Shown: positions 56,273 through 64,000, counted from the first letter of the stretch. The stretch is DNA of 64,000 nt from an uncultured Parabacteroides sp. (GCF_905196875.1 NZ_CAJJWO010000002.1:136326-200325); one strand, 5' to 3'. Numbers and translations are program-made. The notes: generated by a model not told the origin, from the sequence alone.

Positions 56273-56305
56273 AAAACAGCCTCAGAATAAATCTGAAGCT
56301 GTTTT
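56273..56305 (-). terminator. Terminator probably belonging to the disrupted tRNA locus
   Basis: AAAACAGCcTCAG and CTGAaGCTGTTTT pair; on the minus strand a T-rich run follows. It lies directly beyond the tRNA 3'-end sequence at 56308. Confidence 0.8.
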
Positions 56306-56307
56306 CT

Positions 56308-56327
56308 TGGTGATCCGCCTGGGATTC
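56308..56327 (-). other. Putative attachment site: 3' end of a tRNA gene
   Basis: Plus strand TGGTGATCCGCCTGGGATTC; its complement reads T-loop/T-stem end, a GCGGATC acceptor strand, discriminator A and CCA, as in a tRNA 3' end. The sequence to its right does not continue into a tRNA body. This is the duplicated core expected at the far end of an element integrated in a minus-strand tRNA gene. The intact tRNA should be at the element's right end, outside the window. Confidence 0.68.
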
Positions 56328-56532
56328 TCCTATTAGAGTTACCACGCTGATATATAAAACTTTATATTTTTAGCTTCAAGCATATCCCATGAATTGTCCC
56401 ACTGATTTTCTACGTGCTTTTGCGGTAGTTTGCTCATAGAGAATACTGAGACAAAGAAAACCATTTTTTTAGTCTTAACAAAATTGTAGAGATATAATTT
56501 TAGTAAATAATTATAATTGAATCTACTAATTA

Positions 56533-58293
56533 TCATTTCCAAAACAGATATGATAAATAGTTATTCTCATTCAAGTCAACTTTGTTTTCTTTCATAAGAT
56601 TTAATTTGAATATATAAGTTAAATCAATATAACTAGAACCTTGTTCAATAGTTGTGATACTATTATCTTTTTGGATTAACCTCAATATTTGTTTTAAAAA
56701 TTCATCCACATAAGAATGACAGTTTTCTACTAATGTTTCAATATCATACATAGTACCACTATCATGAACAATTAAATTTCTGGTTCTATATAACCTTCTT
56801 ATATGCCATGATAATTTCTTCTGATGCATTTCTAGTGTCTTTAATATATGCTTCGGTTTACTAAAACTTTTATTTATACAGAATAGTCTATATCGGAGTA
56901 AAGGATACTTATTTAATTCACCAAATAAAGCATTCCTTTGTTCTTGAAGTGTATCTAATACTAAAAAAGCAACAAATTTCTCCAATAAATTTCCATATTC
57001 TTTAGGTAGTGAATAAATATATGTCTTGACCAGTTCTCTGTCAATACTAATCATATCACTTAATGAGTTTCTGAATATTCTATAAGGATATCCTAATGTA
57101 TGAGATTTACTTATTATTTCAATGATTTGTTGAATTTTGCTTCCTCCTGTTTTTTTGTTTATGGGGACTATCACTTCAATTGCTGTCCATAGATTTAATA
57201 ACTGATTATCTACATTCCTATTTTCAATTGAGGTACTATGTAAGTTGAATACTCGATGAATTTTGGCCATTGTTTCTTCGGAAGGTACACCTCCTTCAAA
57301 CAATGTATTCAATTTTTCTACAGCAAGCATAAATGGAGTATCAGAAGATGATCTATTTAATGGAGATGATGTTCCTTTAGTATAATATATTACTTCACCT
57401 GAAACTACCAATGTTATATCATTTCTAAAAGGCTTTTGTTTGTGATAGTAAAATGCAAATAGATCTCTGAGCACATCTATTGAATTTAAAGCAATTTCTC
57501 TTGCAGAGTATTCATCTAGCGTTTTACATGAGTACTTTACTACAATTTGTTTTCCCTTTATCAGTTTCCTGAATTTATTTAGATCATCATCATCTTTATC
57601 TGGCAAATCAACAACTTTAAAATGTTTTATTTTTGTTTTTTCTATAATTGTCTTAAATCCTTTGTTTACAATTAGATATATATCAAAATCTTGCTTCTTA
57701 AAATTGAATATATCAAAAAAAACAGAGAGTTGGTCTACACTATTTATTGCATTGTCAGTATTGAAAAAGTATTCAAGTACACGAGAATGTATCCATTTTG
57801 TGTTATATCCCCATACTTTTAATATACAAATCCATCCATCTATTAGTTCGTTTATCTCTCTTTTTTTATTGCTTTTTACTGATTCTTTAAAAAGGATTCG
57901 ACATGTCGTTTCATACTTTTTAGGTGATATTTTATTAGAAAGTAGCTTTAATATGTTTTTAATCAATGTATAATCTTTGTTATTTTCATCAAAGCTTATT
58001 GGTATAAATAATTCTTTTTCGTTTTCCAACAATTGATGAACTACGATATCCTGCTGTAAACTCCAGTTTAATTCTTCTATTACATATTTTAGGTGAGCAC
58101 TCTCTATTTTAGCAGACTCAATATCTGCTATCGTCTTTAGAGCTTCTATTATTAGCATAAAAGAATTTAGCATTCTTCCTTTATATGAATCCACTGTATA
58201 ATCAAATAATATTTCGTCCATTCTTTGGGCAAAAAACAATAAGCCCTCAGTTTCTTCGGAGATAGTCCAGTTTCTCAAATTGTATTGTTTCAT
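56533..58293 (-). CDS. Large protein with C-terminal HEPN (ApeA-like) motif
   Basis: A 586-residue AT-rich gene product. The N-terminal two-thirds has no recognised domain. From about residue 360 it shows 'LLNLWTAIEVIVP' and, at 505-510, RNLIVH: the R-X4-H motif of HEPN ribonucleases, in the arrangement of ApeA-type HEPN domains known in anti-phage proteins. RNA cleavage upon infection is plausible but inferred. It follows the ImmA/IrrE gene by 39 bases and is last of four co-directed genes, a position fitting an effector under their control. Confidence 0.7.
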   Translation of the reverse strand: MKQYNLRNWTISEETEGLLFFAQRMDEILFDYTVDSYKGRMLNSFMLIIEALKTIADIESAKIESAHLKYVIEELNWSLQQDIVVHQLLENEKELFIPISFDENNKDYTLIKNILKLLSNKISPKKYETTCRILFKESVKSNKKREINELIDGWICILKVWGYNTKWIHSRVLEYFFNTDNAINSVDQLSVFFDIFNFKKQDFDIYLIVNKGFKTIIEKTKIKHFKVVDLPDKDDDDLNKFRKLIKGKQIVVKYSCKTLDEYSAREIALNSIDVLRDLFAFYYHKQKPFRNDITLVVSGEVIYYTKGTSSPLNRSSSDTPFMLAVEKLNTLFEGGVPSEETMAKIHRVFNLHSTSIENRNVDNQLLNLWTAIEVIVPINKKTGGSKIQQIIEIISKSHTLGYPYRIFRNSLSDMISIDRELVKTYIYSLPKEYGNLLEKFVAFLVLDTLQEQRNALFGELNKYPLLRYRLFCINKSFSKPKHILKTLEMHQKKLSWHIRRLYRTRNLIVHDSGTMYDIETLVENCHSYVDEFLKQILRLIQKDNSITTIEQGSSYIDLTYIFKLNLMKENKVDLNENNYLSYLFWK

Positions 58294-58332
58294 ATATTTT
58301 TTGATAAATTAAAAGATTAATATGTGCTTGAT

Positions 58333-59130
58333 TTATTTCCCCCAAATAATACTAATTATTGTATTATATTGTTTGGTAGGAATGCAATATTCAAAGAATG
58401 TTGAATCCTTTTCATAATTTCCAAGATTGAGCCATGTTGATTTTACAATTTCTTGTTGCTTCTCTATACCCCTATAGATGAAATCGTAATTAGCTTCAAT
58501 ATATTCATTGGCAACAGAATTTTCTGGTGGAGATAACTTAATCAAGTCTTTAATTCTATATCTAAAATCTTCAGATTTACAGAAGTATTCAATTTTTCCA
58601 TTTCTTATTGAAATAATTAAAATTGGATGAATGTTTAATTTACAGTATTTAAAAACAGTAGAAGTAATACTCGTTTTGAATCTTTTAGAGAGCCTTTCCA
58701 TTAATTGTGGACTAAATGCCTCACTGTGGCATTCTTCAAAACATAATTTACGCGGCATTAATAATTCAGACGCAAATTCATTAGCTTCAAATTCTTGGAC
58801 ACCCATTTTAGCTTGCTTTTCAGTTTCTTTGAACCAATTTAAAGTATTATGGTTTTCATTGTGTACTTCTAGTTTTTCGTGTAACAGAAAATGTCCGACT
58901 TCATGAGCTATAGCAAATCTCATTCTTTCTTCATATGGAATGTTTGCATTGACTTTTATCAGAGTTTTTTTTGTGCCCCGAATAATTTTTCCATCACACC
59001 TTCCTAAAGGTTCTTTTATTAAAGTAGCTCCAAGGGCTGGGACAAAAATATCCATTGGAATATCTGTTATCTCATCTAATCCAATCTCTTCTAATAAACT
59101 TATTGCTTTTAATGCACCTCTATTGATCAT
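58333..59130 (-). CDS. ImmA/IrrE-family metalloendopeptidase
   Basis: A 265-residue zinc protease with HEVGH (76-80) and the downstream glutamate region 'EFEANEFASELLMP' (113-125), the standard COG2856 pair. Such proteases cut repressors in mobile elements (ImmA) or after DNA damage (IrrE). There is no fused helix-turn-helix. Its start overlaps the end of the 136-residue gene by 11 bases, so the likely substrate is the 136-residue or the sigma-like partner. That relation is inference. Confidence 0.88.
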   Translation of the reverse strand: MINRGALKAISLLEEIGLDEITDIPMDIFVPALGATLIKEPLGRCDGKIIRGTKKTLIKVNANIPYEERMRFAIAHEVGHFLLHEKLEVHNENHNTLNWFKETEKQAKMGVQEFEANEFASELLMPRKLCFEECHSEAFSPQLMERLSKRFKTSITSTVFKYCKLNIHPILIISIRNGKIEYFCKSEDFRYRIKDLIKLSPPENSVANEYIEANYDFIYRGIEKQQEIVKSTWLNLGNYEKDSTFFEYCIPTKQYNTIISIIWGK

Positions 59131-59530
59131 CCTCTTCTTCCATTTTTTCTATTATTTCCAACAAATTTTGGTCTTTGACAATTTGTTTTAATTCATCTAT
59201 ATCTAATTTATCCAAATTTCTATATTGTATAGAAAAACGATTGTTTTTAATCATGTTCATAATAAAATTGATAGGCTTGTCAATATTTTTTTCTATAAAT
59301 TGTTGCAAATATACTGTAGCTCTTTCTAACCTAATTTCATCTTTTTGCTTATTAATTATTCCTTTTGCTAGAAATGCATGTTTTTTTTGACTTTTATCTG
59401 AGATATGTTTTATTCTAGATAGATCATAGCCTTCCTTTTCAAGATATGAATCAATGAAATCGGCATCATTTCCCAAAATCATATCAAAGATTGATTCATC
59501 AACTTTATTTATCAAATCTTTCTTATTCAT
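59120..59530 (-). CDS. Unknown 136-residue protein of the sigma-like/ImmA operon
   Basis: A charged, mostly helical protein ending in an acidic tail (IIEKMEEEDDQ). No family recognised. It overlaps the upstream sigma-like gene by 8 bases and the downstream protease gene by 11, so all three are coupled. The position between a sigma-like protein and a protease suggests an inhibitor or linker that the protease removes; this is inferred from order alone. Confidence 0.8.
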   Translation of the reverse strand: MNKKDLINKVDESIFDMILGNDADFIDSYLEKEGYDLSRIKHISDKSQKKHAFLAKGIINKQKDEIRLERATVYLQQFIEKNIDKPINFIMNMIKNNRFSIQYRNLDKLDIDELKQIVKDQNLLEIIEKMEEEDDQ

Positions 59531-60110
59531 TTAAATATATTTTTAATCTATGACCTAAGGTTGACAATTTTCGATCTAACCTTTTTTTATAATTAGTAAG
59601 TTCACATTCTGATATTCCGAACTCTTTTGCAATATCAGCTCTTTTCTGTTTTTGAATAATATAAGGTTCAAATATTAATAATTCTTCATCAGAAGAACCC
59701 ATATCTTTTAGAATTTTCAAACAAAACTCTAAAAGATCGTCATAATTATCAGTCTTTTCTTCAGATGGTATATCAAACCCATTCAAAAATTTGTTATCTG
59801 GTAATAAAGATATTTGTTTCATCTGATTTGAAATAACACTATCATACGCACTGATAAACTGCTTTTTGAAATCAGAAAACTTGTCTTTGTACCAATGCCT
59901 CTTACCTGTAAGAAAGGCTTCAATAACATCACCTATAAGATCTTCCAGTAAAATACCGTTCAGACCTTGTTCCATATTATATTTATAAGCATAGAATTTA
60001 TCTAACCTGTAAATTCCATACTTGATTAATTGATATTCGATATCTTTAATCTGTAATAGATTGATTATCTCACAATTAACTTCATCTTGTAATGCAACTT
60101 TACGTTCCAA
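59523..60110 (-). CDS. Sigma-70-like regulatory protein
   Basis: A 195-residue protein. Residues about 50-105 ('LLEDLIGDVIEAFLTGKRHW' ... 'FISAYDSVISNQMKQI') resemble sigma region 2, and about 135-190 ('LIFEPYIIQKQKRADIAKEF' then 'SECELTNYKKRLDRKLSTL') resemble region 4 with a helix-turn-helix. The similarity is distant. The start must be TTG 60110, since a TAG precedes it and the next ATG is at residue 46. First gene of the leftward operon. Confidence 0.7.
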   Translation of the reverse strand: MERKVALQDEVNCEIINLLQIKDIEYQLIKYGIYRLDKFYAYKYNMEQGLNGILLEDLIGDVIEAFLTGKRHWYKDKFSDFKKQFISAYDSVISNQMKQISLLPDNKFLNGFDIPSEEKTDNYDDLLEFCLKILKDMGSSDEELLIFEPYIIQKQKRADIAKEFGISECELTNYKKRLDRKLSTLGHRLKIYLNE

Positions 60111-60124
60111 CTATTTTTCTTTTT

Positions 60125-60198
60125 TTATATATGCTCGAAATTTACTGAAAATTTCCGGTAAGCTATGGAAATTTCTTTATTTTCTTTAGCATATATAA
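60125..60198. promoter_or_regulatory. Nested inverted repeats between the two divergent defence operons
   Basis: TTATATATGCT (60125-60135) is matched by AGCATATATAA (60188-60198), and inside it AAATTTCC (60149-60156) by GGAAATTT (60168-60175). The dyad is centred between the divergent genes. Neither direction shows a TAnnTTTG -7 box, unlike most promoters in this window. Confidence 0.65.
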
Positions 60199-60223
60199 AT
60201 GAAACAATATAAAATAAGTGATT

Positions 60224-60397
60224 ATGGCAACAAATCCACCAAATGACAATGCAAGAAAAGGAGCAGTGAAGAAACGTTCTCAAGTTCTAAATCCGAAAAA
60301 TGGGCTTTGGACAAAACGAGATTCAGAGACAGGACTGTTTATGGATGTGAAGACATCAAGTCATAAACCTTTTAAGGGAGTTAGAAAAGAAAAATAG
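60224..60397 (+). CDS. Small conserved basic protein (57 residues)
   Basis: Encodes MATNPPNDNARKGAVKKRSQ..., then 'NPKNGLWTKRDSETGLFMDV' and a terminal 'KPFKGVRKEK'. This glycine/lysine-rich pattern is a recurring small protein in bacteria that I have seen near defence-type genes, but no function is known to me. It is first in the rightward operon, 6 bases before the membrane effector gene. Too short for many gene finders; the motif conservation supports it. Confidence 0.8.
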   Translation: MATNPPNDNARKGAVKKRSQVLNPKNGLWTKRDSETGLFMDVKTSSHKPFKGVRKEK

Positions 60398-60403
60398 TAA
60401 GAA

Positions 60404-60898
60404 ATGAATGAGAAAATTGAAAATTTGAAATTCATATTGACAAGGCTTGATACCTATATTGACAGTGCTCAAAATAAGAGTAATCTATATTTGGCACTAA
60501 ATACTGTTGTTTTAGGGGGCATAATTGCCATATTGAAAGATCTTGAGTGCAGTAAGATAATGAATGTTTTATTAATCAGTATTGCTATAGTGTCAATATT
60601 TAGTATACTAATAACGTTAATTTCTATTAACCCATATATGAAAAATGCTATGTCATCAAAGAAAAAATCGGTATTTTTCTTTGATGACATAGCAAGTTGT
60701 ACCTCTCTTTCCGAGTATAAAATCTTATTAAACAAAAAAGCAGACGAAAAACTTCTAGATGATATGTGTGCCCAAGTCTATAGTGTAGCTAAAGGACTCA
60801 CATCTAAATATAAAAAACTTAGAATTGCAGGTTTTTTGGTTGCATTTGAATTCATTCTATTGGCTATTTGGATTTTCATCTTATTAATAACAAAATAA
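60404..60898 (+). CDS. Pycsar effector-like membrane protein (PycTM / DUF5706)
   Basis: A 164-residue protein with three hydrophobic helices (about 27-46, 52-75 and 139-163) and a cytoplasmic segment between the second and third. Size, helix order and its place directly before a class III nucleotide cyclase match the PycTM effector of Pycsar anti-phage systems, in which a cyclic pyrimidine nucleotide triggers membrane damage. It ends 8 bases before the cyclase start. The family call rests on layout and context more than on residue identity. Confidence 0.78.
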   Translation: MNEKIENLKFILTRLDTYIDSAQNKSNLYLALNTVVLGGIIAILKDLECSKIMNVLLISIAIVSIFSILITLISINPYMKNAMSSKKKSVFFFDDIASCTSLSEYKILLNKKADEKLLDDMCAQVYSVAKGLTSKYKKLRIAGFLVAFEFILLAIWIFILLITK

Positions 60899-60906
60899 AA
60901 AACAAA

Positions 60907-61929
60907 ATGGAGATATTTGAAAATTATAAAAATGTAATCGCAAGAGCGTTGAATAATGATTCAGTACACATGAGAGACATAACTAAATCTTTCTCCCAAC
61001 GTCAATTTTATGATTCTGCTGAAATAGATAGGTATTCTGTGAATGCGTATTTGAAGGATAAAAATGGGTTGAGTTTAAATAATAGTACATTAACGAAAGT
61101 TGCTTCTGATTTAGGAGCAATGATTATCTCAAACCCTGAGATAGGGAATCATCCTGATTTTAGATATCTGAAGGGCACTACAGAAACAGAAAAGCATTAT
61201 ATTGTATCAGCTTTTATTGATATAAAAAATTCAACAGGACTTTTTAATAAATACAATAATGAGACTGTTTATATTATAACGAATGCAATACAATTACTTG
61301 CAATTAATGTTTGTTGCCTTTTTGGCGGTTTTGTTCAGCGCCTTCAAGGAGATGGAGTTTTTATTTATTTTGGAAGAAAGGGTTTAGAAGAGAAAAAAGC
61401 TACATTACATGCACTAACAGCATTAAGCCTATTTACGTATTTTATAAAAAATGAGGTAAAGATTTTATTTGAACAAAAAGGATTAGATCCTATTTATACT
61501 AGAATTGGAGTCGATTTTGGTGGAATGGATGACGTTCTTTGGGCTATGGCAGGAGTCGATAATATAAGTGAAATAGCGACTTATAGTCTTTATACAAGTT
61601 TAGCATCAAAAATGCAGGGATATGCTAAATCGAATCAGATTATAATTGGAAAGAATATAATTGATACGACTTCTTTAGATATATCATTATATGAACCTGT
61701 TGATGAAAAAAGGTACATTTTTGAGAATCGAGAACAAGGATTTTATTATGGACAATTCATATTTGACTGGATGATGTTTCTTAAAAAGCAAAATTTTGTA
61801 TCAACATCATATACAGGCAAAATTAATATTAAAACAGATTTACCATCTTCTCTCAGTTTAAATAGTCCAAATTCACTGAAAGAAATAGCATCAACTAACA
61901 GACCTTATTATAATGATAGAAAAGGATAA
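60907..61929 (+). CDS. Pycsar-type nucleotide cyclase (class III cyclase homology domain, PycC-like)
   Basis: A 340-residue cyclase. ATG 60907 is used; the frame extends upstream to 60868 but inside the effector gene. The cyclase core runs about 96-290: metal Asp D105 in AFIDIKNSTG, the second metal Asp D149 in QRLQGDGVFIYF, then 'TRIGVDFG' and 'TSLASKMQGYAKS' where adenylate cyclases have NxAxR. Family knowledge: PycC enzymes make cCMP or cUMP after infection and activate a linked effector. Which base is used cannot be told. Overlaps the E2-like gene by 17 bases. Confidence 0.85.
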   Translation: MEIFENYKNVIARALNNDSVHMRDITKSFSQRQFYDSAEIDRYSVNAYLKDKNGLSLNNSTLTKVASDLGAMIISNPEIGNHPDFRYLKGTTETEKHYIVSAFIDIKNSTGLFNKYNNETVYIITNAIQLLAINVCCLFGGFVQRLQGDGVFIYFGRKGLEEKKATLHALTALSLFTYFIKNEVKILFEQKGLDPIYTRIGVDFGGMDDVLWAMAGVDNISEIATYSLYTSLASKMQGYAKSNQIIIGKNIIDTTSLDISLYEPVDEKRYIFENREQGFYYGQFIFDWMMFLKKQNFVSTSYTGKINIKTDLPSSLSLNSPNSLKEIASTNRPYYNDRKG

Positions 61930-62569
61930 ATTAGATGTCGACATAGAGAGCATATTAGAGATATTTCCAAAACTCAAATATGCTTCTAGAACTTTAGTTG
62001 GCGAAATTGATATCTATGATAATGAAGACAGATATTATTCAAGTTTTAATATAAAAATCACAATACCTTTAAAATATCCATATGAATTCCCAATATTATA
62101 TGAGAGTGGAAATAAAATTCCACATATAATAGATAGGCATATTTATAAGAATGGAGCTTGTTGTGTTTGTATAACTCAAGAAGAAGATATAAGATGTAAA
62201 AGAGGAATAACAATAAAAGAATTCATATTTGAATATGTTATTCCTTTTTTTGCCAATCAGATTTATTTTGAGGTTAATGGTAAATGGGCTAATGGTGATT
62301 ATCAACATGGATATGATGGCGTAATTCAATTTTATCAGGAACTTTTTAATACCAAAGATTTCAACATTATCATAGAAGGGTTTAAATGTTATTTTTATAA
62401 ACGACTGAAACCTTATGAAAAGTGTTTCTGTGGCAGTAATATTAAATATAAAAAATGCCATTTGTTATCTGTTTATAGATTGAAAGAGATCTCACTTGAC
62501 AGGCTAATGGAAGATTACAAATTTCTATTATTAACAACACTAATATGCAATCATATAGAAAAAAAGTGA
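61913..62569 (+). CDS. E2-like (UBC fold) protein with C-terminal SEC-C zinc motif
   Basis: A 218-residue protein. The N-terminal part (about 1-140) reads like a prokaryotic E2: 'FNIKITIPLKYPYEFP' (about 45-60), then H76 with 'HIYKNGACCVC', the H-x4-G-x-x-C pattern placing a candidate catalytic cysteine at C84 (C83 and C86 adjacent). The C-terminus carries SEC-C: C171-F-C173-GS...KYKK-C182-H183. No E1, ubiquitin-like or JAB gene is beside it. Translationally coupled to the cyclase by a 17-base overlap, so a role in cyclase control or modification is plausible but inferred. Confidence 0.75.
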   Translation: MIEKDKLDVDIESILEIFPKLKYASRTLVGEIDIYDNEDRYYSSFNIKITIPLKYPYEFPILYESGNKIPHIIDRHIYKNGACCVCITQEEDIRCKRGITIKEFIFEYVIPFFANQIYFEVNGKWANGDYQHGYDGVIQFYQELFNTKDFNIIIEGFKCYFYKRLKPYEKCFCGSNIKYKKCHLLSVYRLKEISLDRLMEDYKFLLLTTLICNHIEKK

Positions 62570-63484
62570 TTATAATTTACGTTTTTTCTTCTTTTTGACT
62601 TTTTGTATATATTCTTCGGAACCATATGAAAAATTTGCTTTTGATGAATTAAAACAAATTGATGCATCGGATATTTGATTATCTTGATTGAAAGACGAAT
62701 TTGTATAAGTTTTATTTTCTTGCTTTCGTGTATTTTTATTTTCTAGATTGATAGAAAACAAGTTTTCTTGAATGATTTCTATTTTTCTTTTGCTGTGTTG
62801 AGAATTTTGTTTCTGTAGTTTAAGCTGCTCGGATATAGAACTGTTCTTCATAGCATTATGATAGTCAAAAGATTCTGTTTGTTGTCGTTGATAACCGAAC
62901 AGTTTATCAAAACCTTGTTCAGCGTGCAGGAATAGATTCACACGATCAAAACCACCTTTGATTACTCCTGTCTTGGAATTCTTATGATTGGTAAGCGGTG
63001 ACAACTTCTTCTTATTAGTCTGGTCTTTGCGGCTTATAATCAAATGACAGTGCATATTCAGTTCATTATACGAACGATTACGGTCAAAATGAACCTTCCC
63101 GTAAAACTTTATATCCGGAGCGGATAGTTCTTTGTTGAAGTTTTTGGCATATTCAGGGATAAACACTTCCCTAATATATCTTTTCATCGCTTCGGCTTTC
63201 TCTTGTTCGGTGTTTCCCATTGCCCGAAGTTCGTTTTCCGATGGGCTGACATGGATAGCATAAAACTTAGCATCCGTTTTTAAGAGTTGCCCGATATTAC
63301 TATCTATATCTTTTATAACAGTTGATTTATAGATATTATCCTCTGTCAGATTGAAAAAGCCTTCGGTATAAATACCTTTCTCCATTCTTTCTAAATCCTC
63401 ATGTTCCATATAATTTGCTAGCTGTCGGCTACTTCCTGAATTATTATATGTTCCGTTTGATGGTGGAGCAAAATCTATGTGCAT
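62570..63484 (-). CDS. Relaxase / mobilization protein (DUF5712, Bacteroides type)
   Basis: A 304-residue protein likely to nick oriT for conjugative mobilization. It begins with 'HIDFAPPSNGTYNNSGSSRQ', has a candidate tyrosine near Y75 (AKFYAIHVSPSE) and the metal-binding H145/H147 in 'NELNMHCHLIISRKDQ'. The C-terminal 90 residues are low-complexity and lysine-rich (ends KKKKKRKL). Four bases downstream of the accessory protein gene, and directly convergent with the E2-like gene. Confidence 0.85.
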   Translation of the reverse strand: MHIDFAPPSNGTYNNSGSSRQLANYMEHEDLERMEKGIYTEGFFNLTEDNIYKSTVIKDIDSNIGQLLKTDAKFYAIHVSPSENELRAMGNTEQEKAEAMKRYIREVFIPEYAKNFNKELSAPDIKFYGKVHFDRNRSYNELNMHCHLIISRKDQTNKKKLSPLTNHKNSKTGVIKGGFDRVNLFLHAEQGFDKLFGYQRQQTESFDYHNAMKNSSISEQLKLQKQNSQHSKRKIEIIQENLFSINLENKNTRKQENKTYTNSSFNQDNQISDASICFNSSKANFSYGSEEYIQKVKKKKKRKL

Positions 63485-63488
63485 AATC

Positions 63489-64000
63489 CTATGTGTTTAT
63501 CAGATTGTTGATTTCGGTTTTCAGATTCTCTTTCCTTTTGCTATCCATCACTCCACAAGCAGAAAGTTCCGAATAGAGTTGTATCAGGTGAAGCAACTTT
63601 TTATAATCCCGTTGATGTATTTGGTATAGTGCATTTATCTGTTTGGACTGGTTGTTTATTACATCAGCGTGATTACAGAACTGTTCACTTAACTTCTTGA
63701 GTACCGCTGCGTGTTTCTCCTGACTGGTTTCCAATTGGGAGAGAATAAGAGTTTCCAAAGTTTTTCCGATGGTATCGAAACGCAAAGCGATAGAATTTGT
63801 AGCCCGTATCATGGGATTCAGTAGTTCTTCCTCGTAGTGACGAATGAAACGGATAATATCATCCTGTCTCTTATTTATTTTCGCCAGTTCCGATTTTACC
63901 GATTCAGGTGCTTCGGATGGATTGATATGTGCCTTGTCTATATAGCCGAACGCCAACTTTACAACTTCACTCTTTTTCAGTGAATAGCGTTTGCATATCT
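63489..64000 (-). CDS. BtgA/BfmA-type mobilization accessory protein, N-terminus beyond window
   Basis: The frame is open to the right edge, so the TTG at 63956 is not the real start; upstream codons give 'CKRYSLKKSEVVKLAFGYID', a ribbon-helix-helix-like DNA-binding stretch. The rest is a long coiled-coil helix region (about 150 residues). It precedes the relaxase as in mobilizable Bacteroides elements, where such proteins help the relaxase bind oriT. Name by similarity of layout. Confidence 0.78.
   Translation of the reverse strand, partial: ICKRYSLKKSEVVKLAFGYIDKAHINPSEAPESVKSELAKINKRQDDIIRFIRHYEEELLNPMIRATNSIALRFDTIGKTLETLILSQLETSQEKHAAVLKKLSEQFCNHADVINNQSKQINALYQIHQRDYKKLLHLIQLYSELSACGVMDSKRKENLKTEINNLINT

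Larger units (their letters stand above)
56308..64000. mobile_element. Integrative mobilizable element (left part) carrying two defence-like operons
   Basis: Bounded on the left by the tRNA-end core. The base composition shifts to AT-rich from about 56.3 to 62.6 kb. The right part encodes a relaxase and an accessory protein of mobilizable Bacteroides elements. Cargo: sigma-like/136-aa/ImmA/HEPN operon (minus) and 57-aa/PycTM/PycC/E2 operon (plus). The integrase and right end are not in the window. Confidence 0.72.

Overview
The window looks like chromosome from a gut Bacteroidales, most likely a Parabacteroides. The indications are a SusC/SusD pair with an ECF sigma/FecR switch, BACON domains, a Bacteroides-type bile salt hydrolase, DUF4954 and DUF2807 families, and promoters of the Bacteroidetes -33 TTG / -7 TAnnTTTG type. 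The genus is inferred; no rRNA gene is present.

Layout. 1-3.1 kb: dxs-trkA operon. 3.2-5.7 kb: a 22-bp repeat cluster, then a metal-binding lipoprotein and its ATPase with no permease beside them. 5.7-20.7 kb: an ECF sigma - FecR - SusC - SusD - GH20 hexosaminidase locus bracketed by four DUF2807 genes, then an sRNA-like element and a tRNA-dihydrouridine synthase. 20.7-26.3 kb: BlaI/BlaR1-like pair, palindromic 22-bp repeats, U32-family protein, thioesterase and DprA. 26.3-33.7 kb: LtrA, HipA-like kinase with DUF3037 protein, a second copy of the sRNA-like element, bile salt hydrolase, small metal-binding protein, DUF5131 protein, and a BACON-CDC-like lipoprotein. 33.7-36.6 kb: aspA behind an internally deleted asparaginase, and ribB under an FMN riboswitch. 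36.6-43.8 kb: small CxxC protein, winged-helix protein, two metallo-hydrolases, a back-to-back pair of truncated genes (DeoR and 5'(3')-deoxyribonucleotidase), an orphan histidine kinase and an FtsX permease. 43.8-55.9 kb: housekeeping genes (tRNA-Leu, GDP-mannose synthesis, LolC/E-like permease, rbfA, pyk, aroQ, xerD, hflX) plus a protein with a type IX-like sorting tail.

From about 56.3 kb to the right edge the sequence becomes clearly more AT-rich and is interpreted as one end of an integrative mobilizable element. A 20-bp piece matching a tRNA 3' end, next to what looks like the old tRNA terminator, marks the boundary, and relaxase plus relaxosome genes lie at the right edge. Between them are two divergent cargo operons. 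The leftward one encodes a sigma-like protein, a 136-residue protein, an ImmA/IrrE metalloprotease and a large protein with a HEPN-type RNLIVH motif. The rightward one encodes a 57-residue conserved protein, a membrane protein resembling the Pycsar effector PycTM, a class III-type nucleotide cyclase (PycC-like), and an E2 ubiquitin-conjugating-like protein with a C-terminal SEC-C zinc motif. A Pycsar-type anti-phage operon extended by an E2/SEC-C gene is the most unusual system seen here; its function is inferred, not shown.

Annotation rests on reading motifs, lengths and context; no database search was run.
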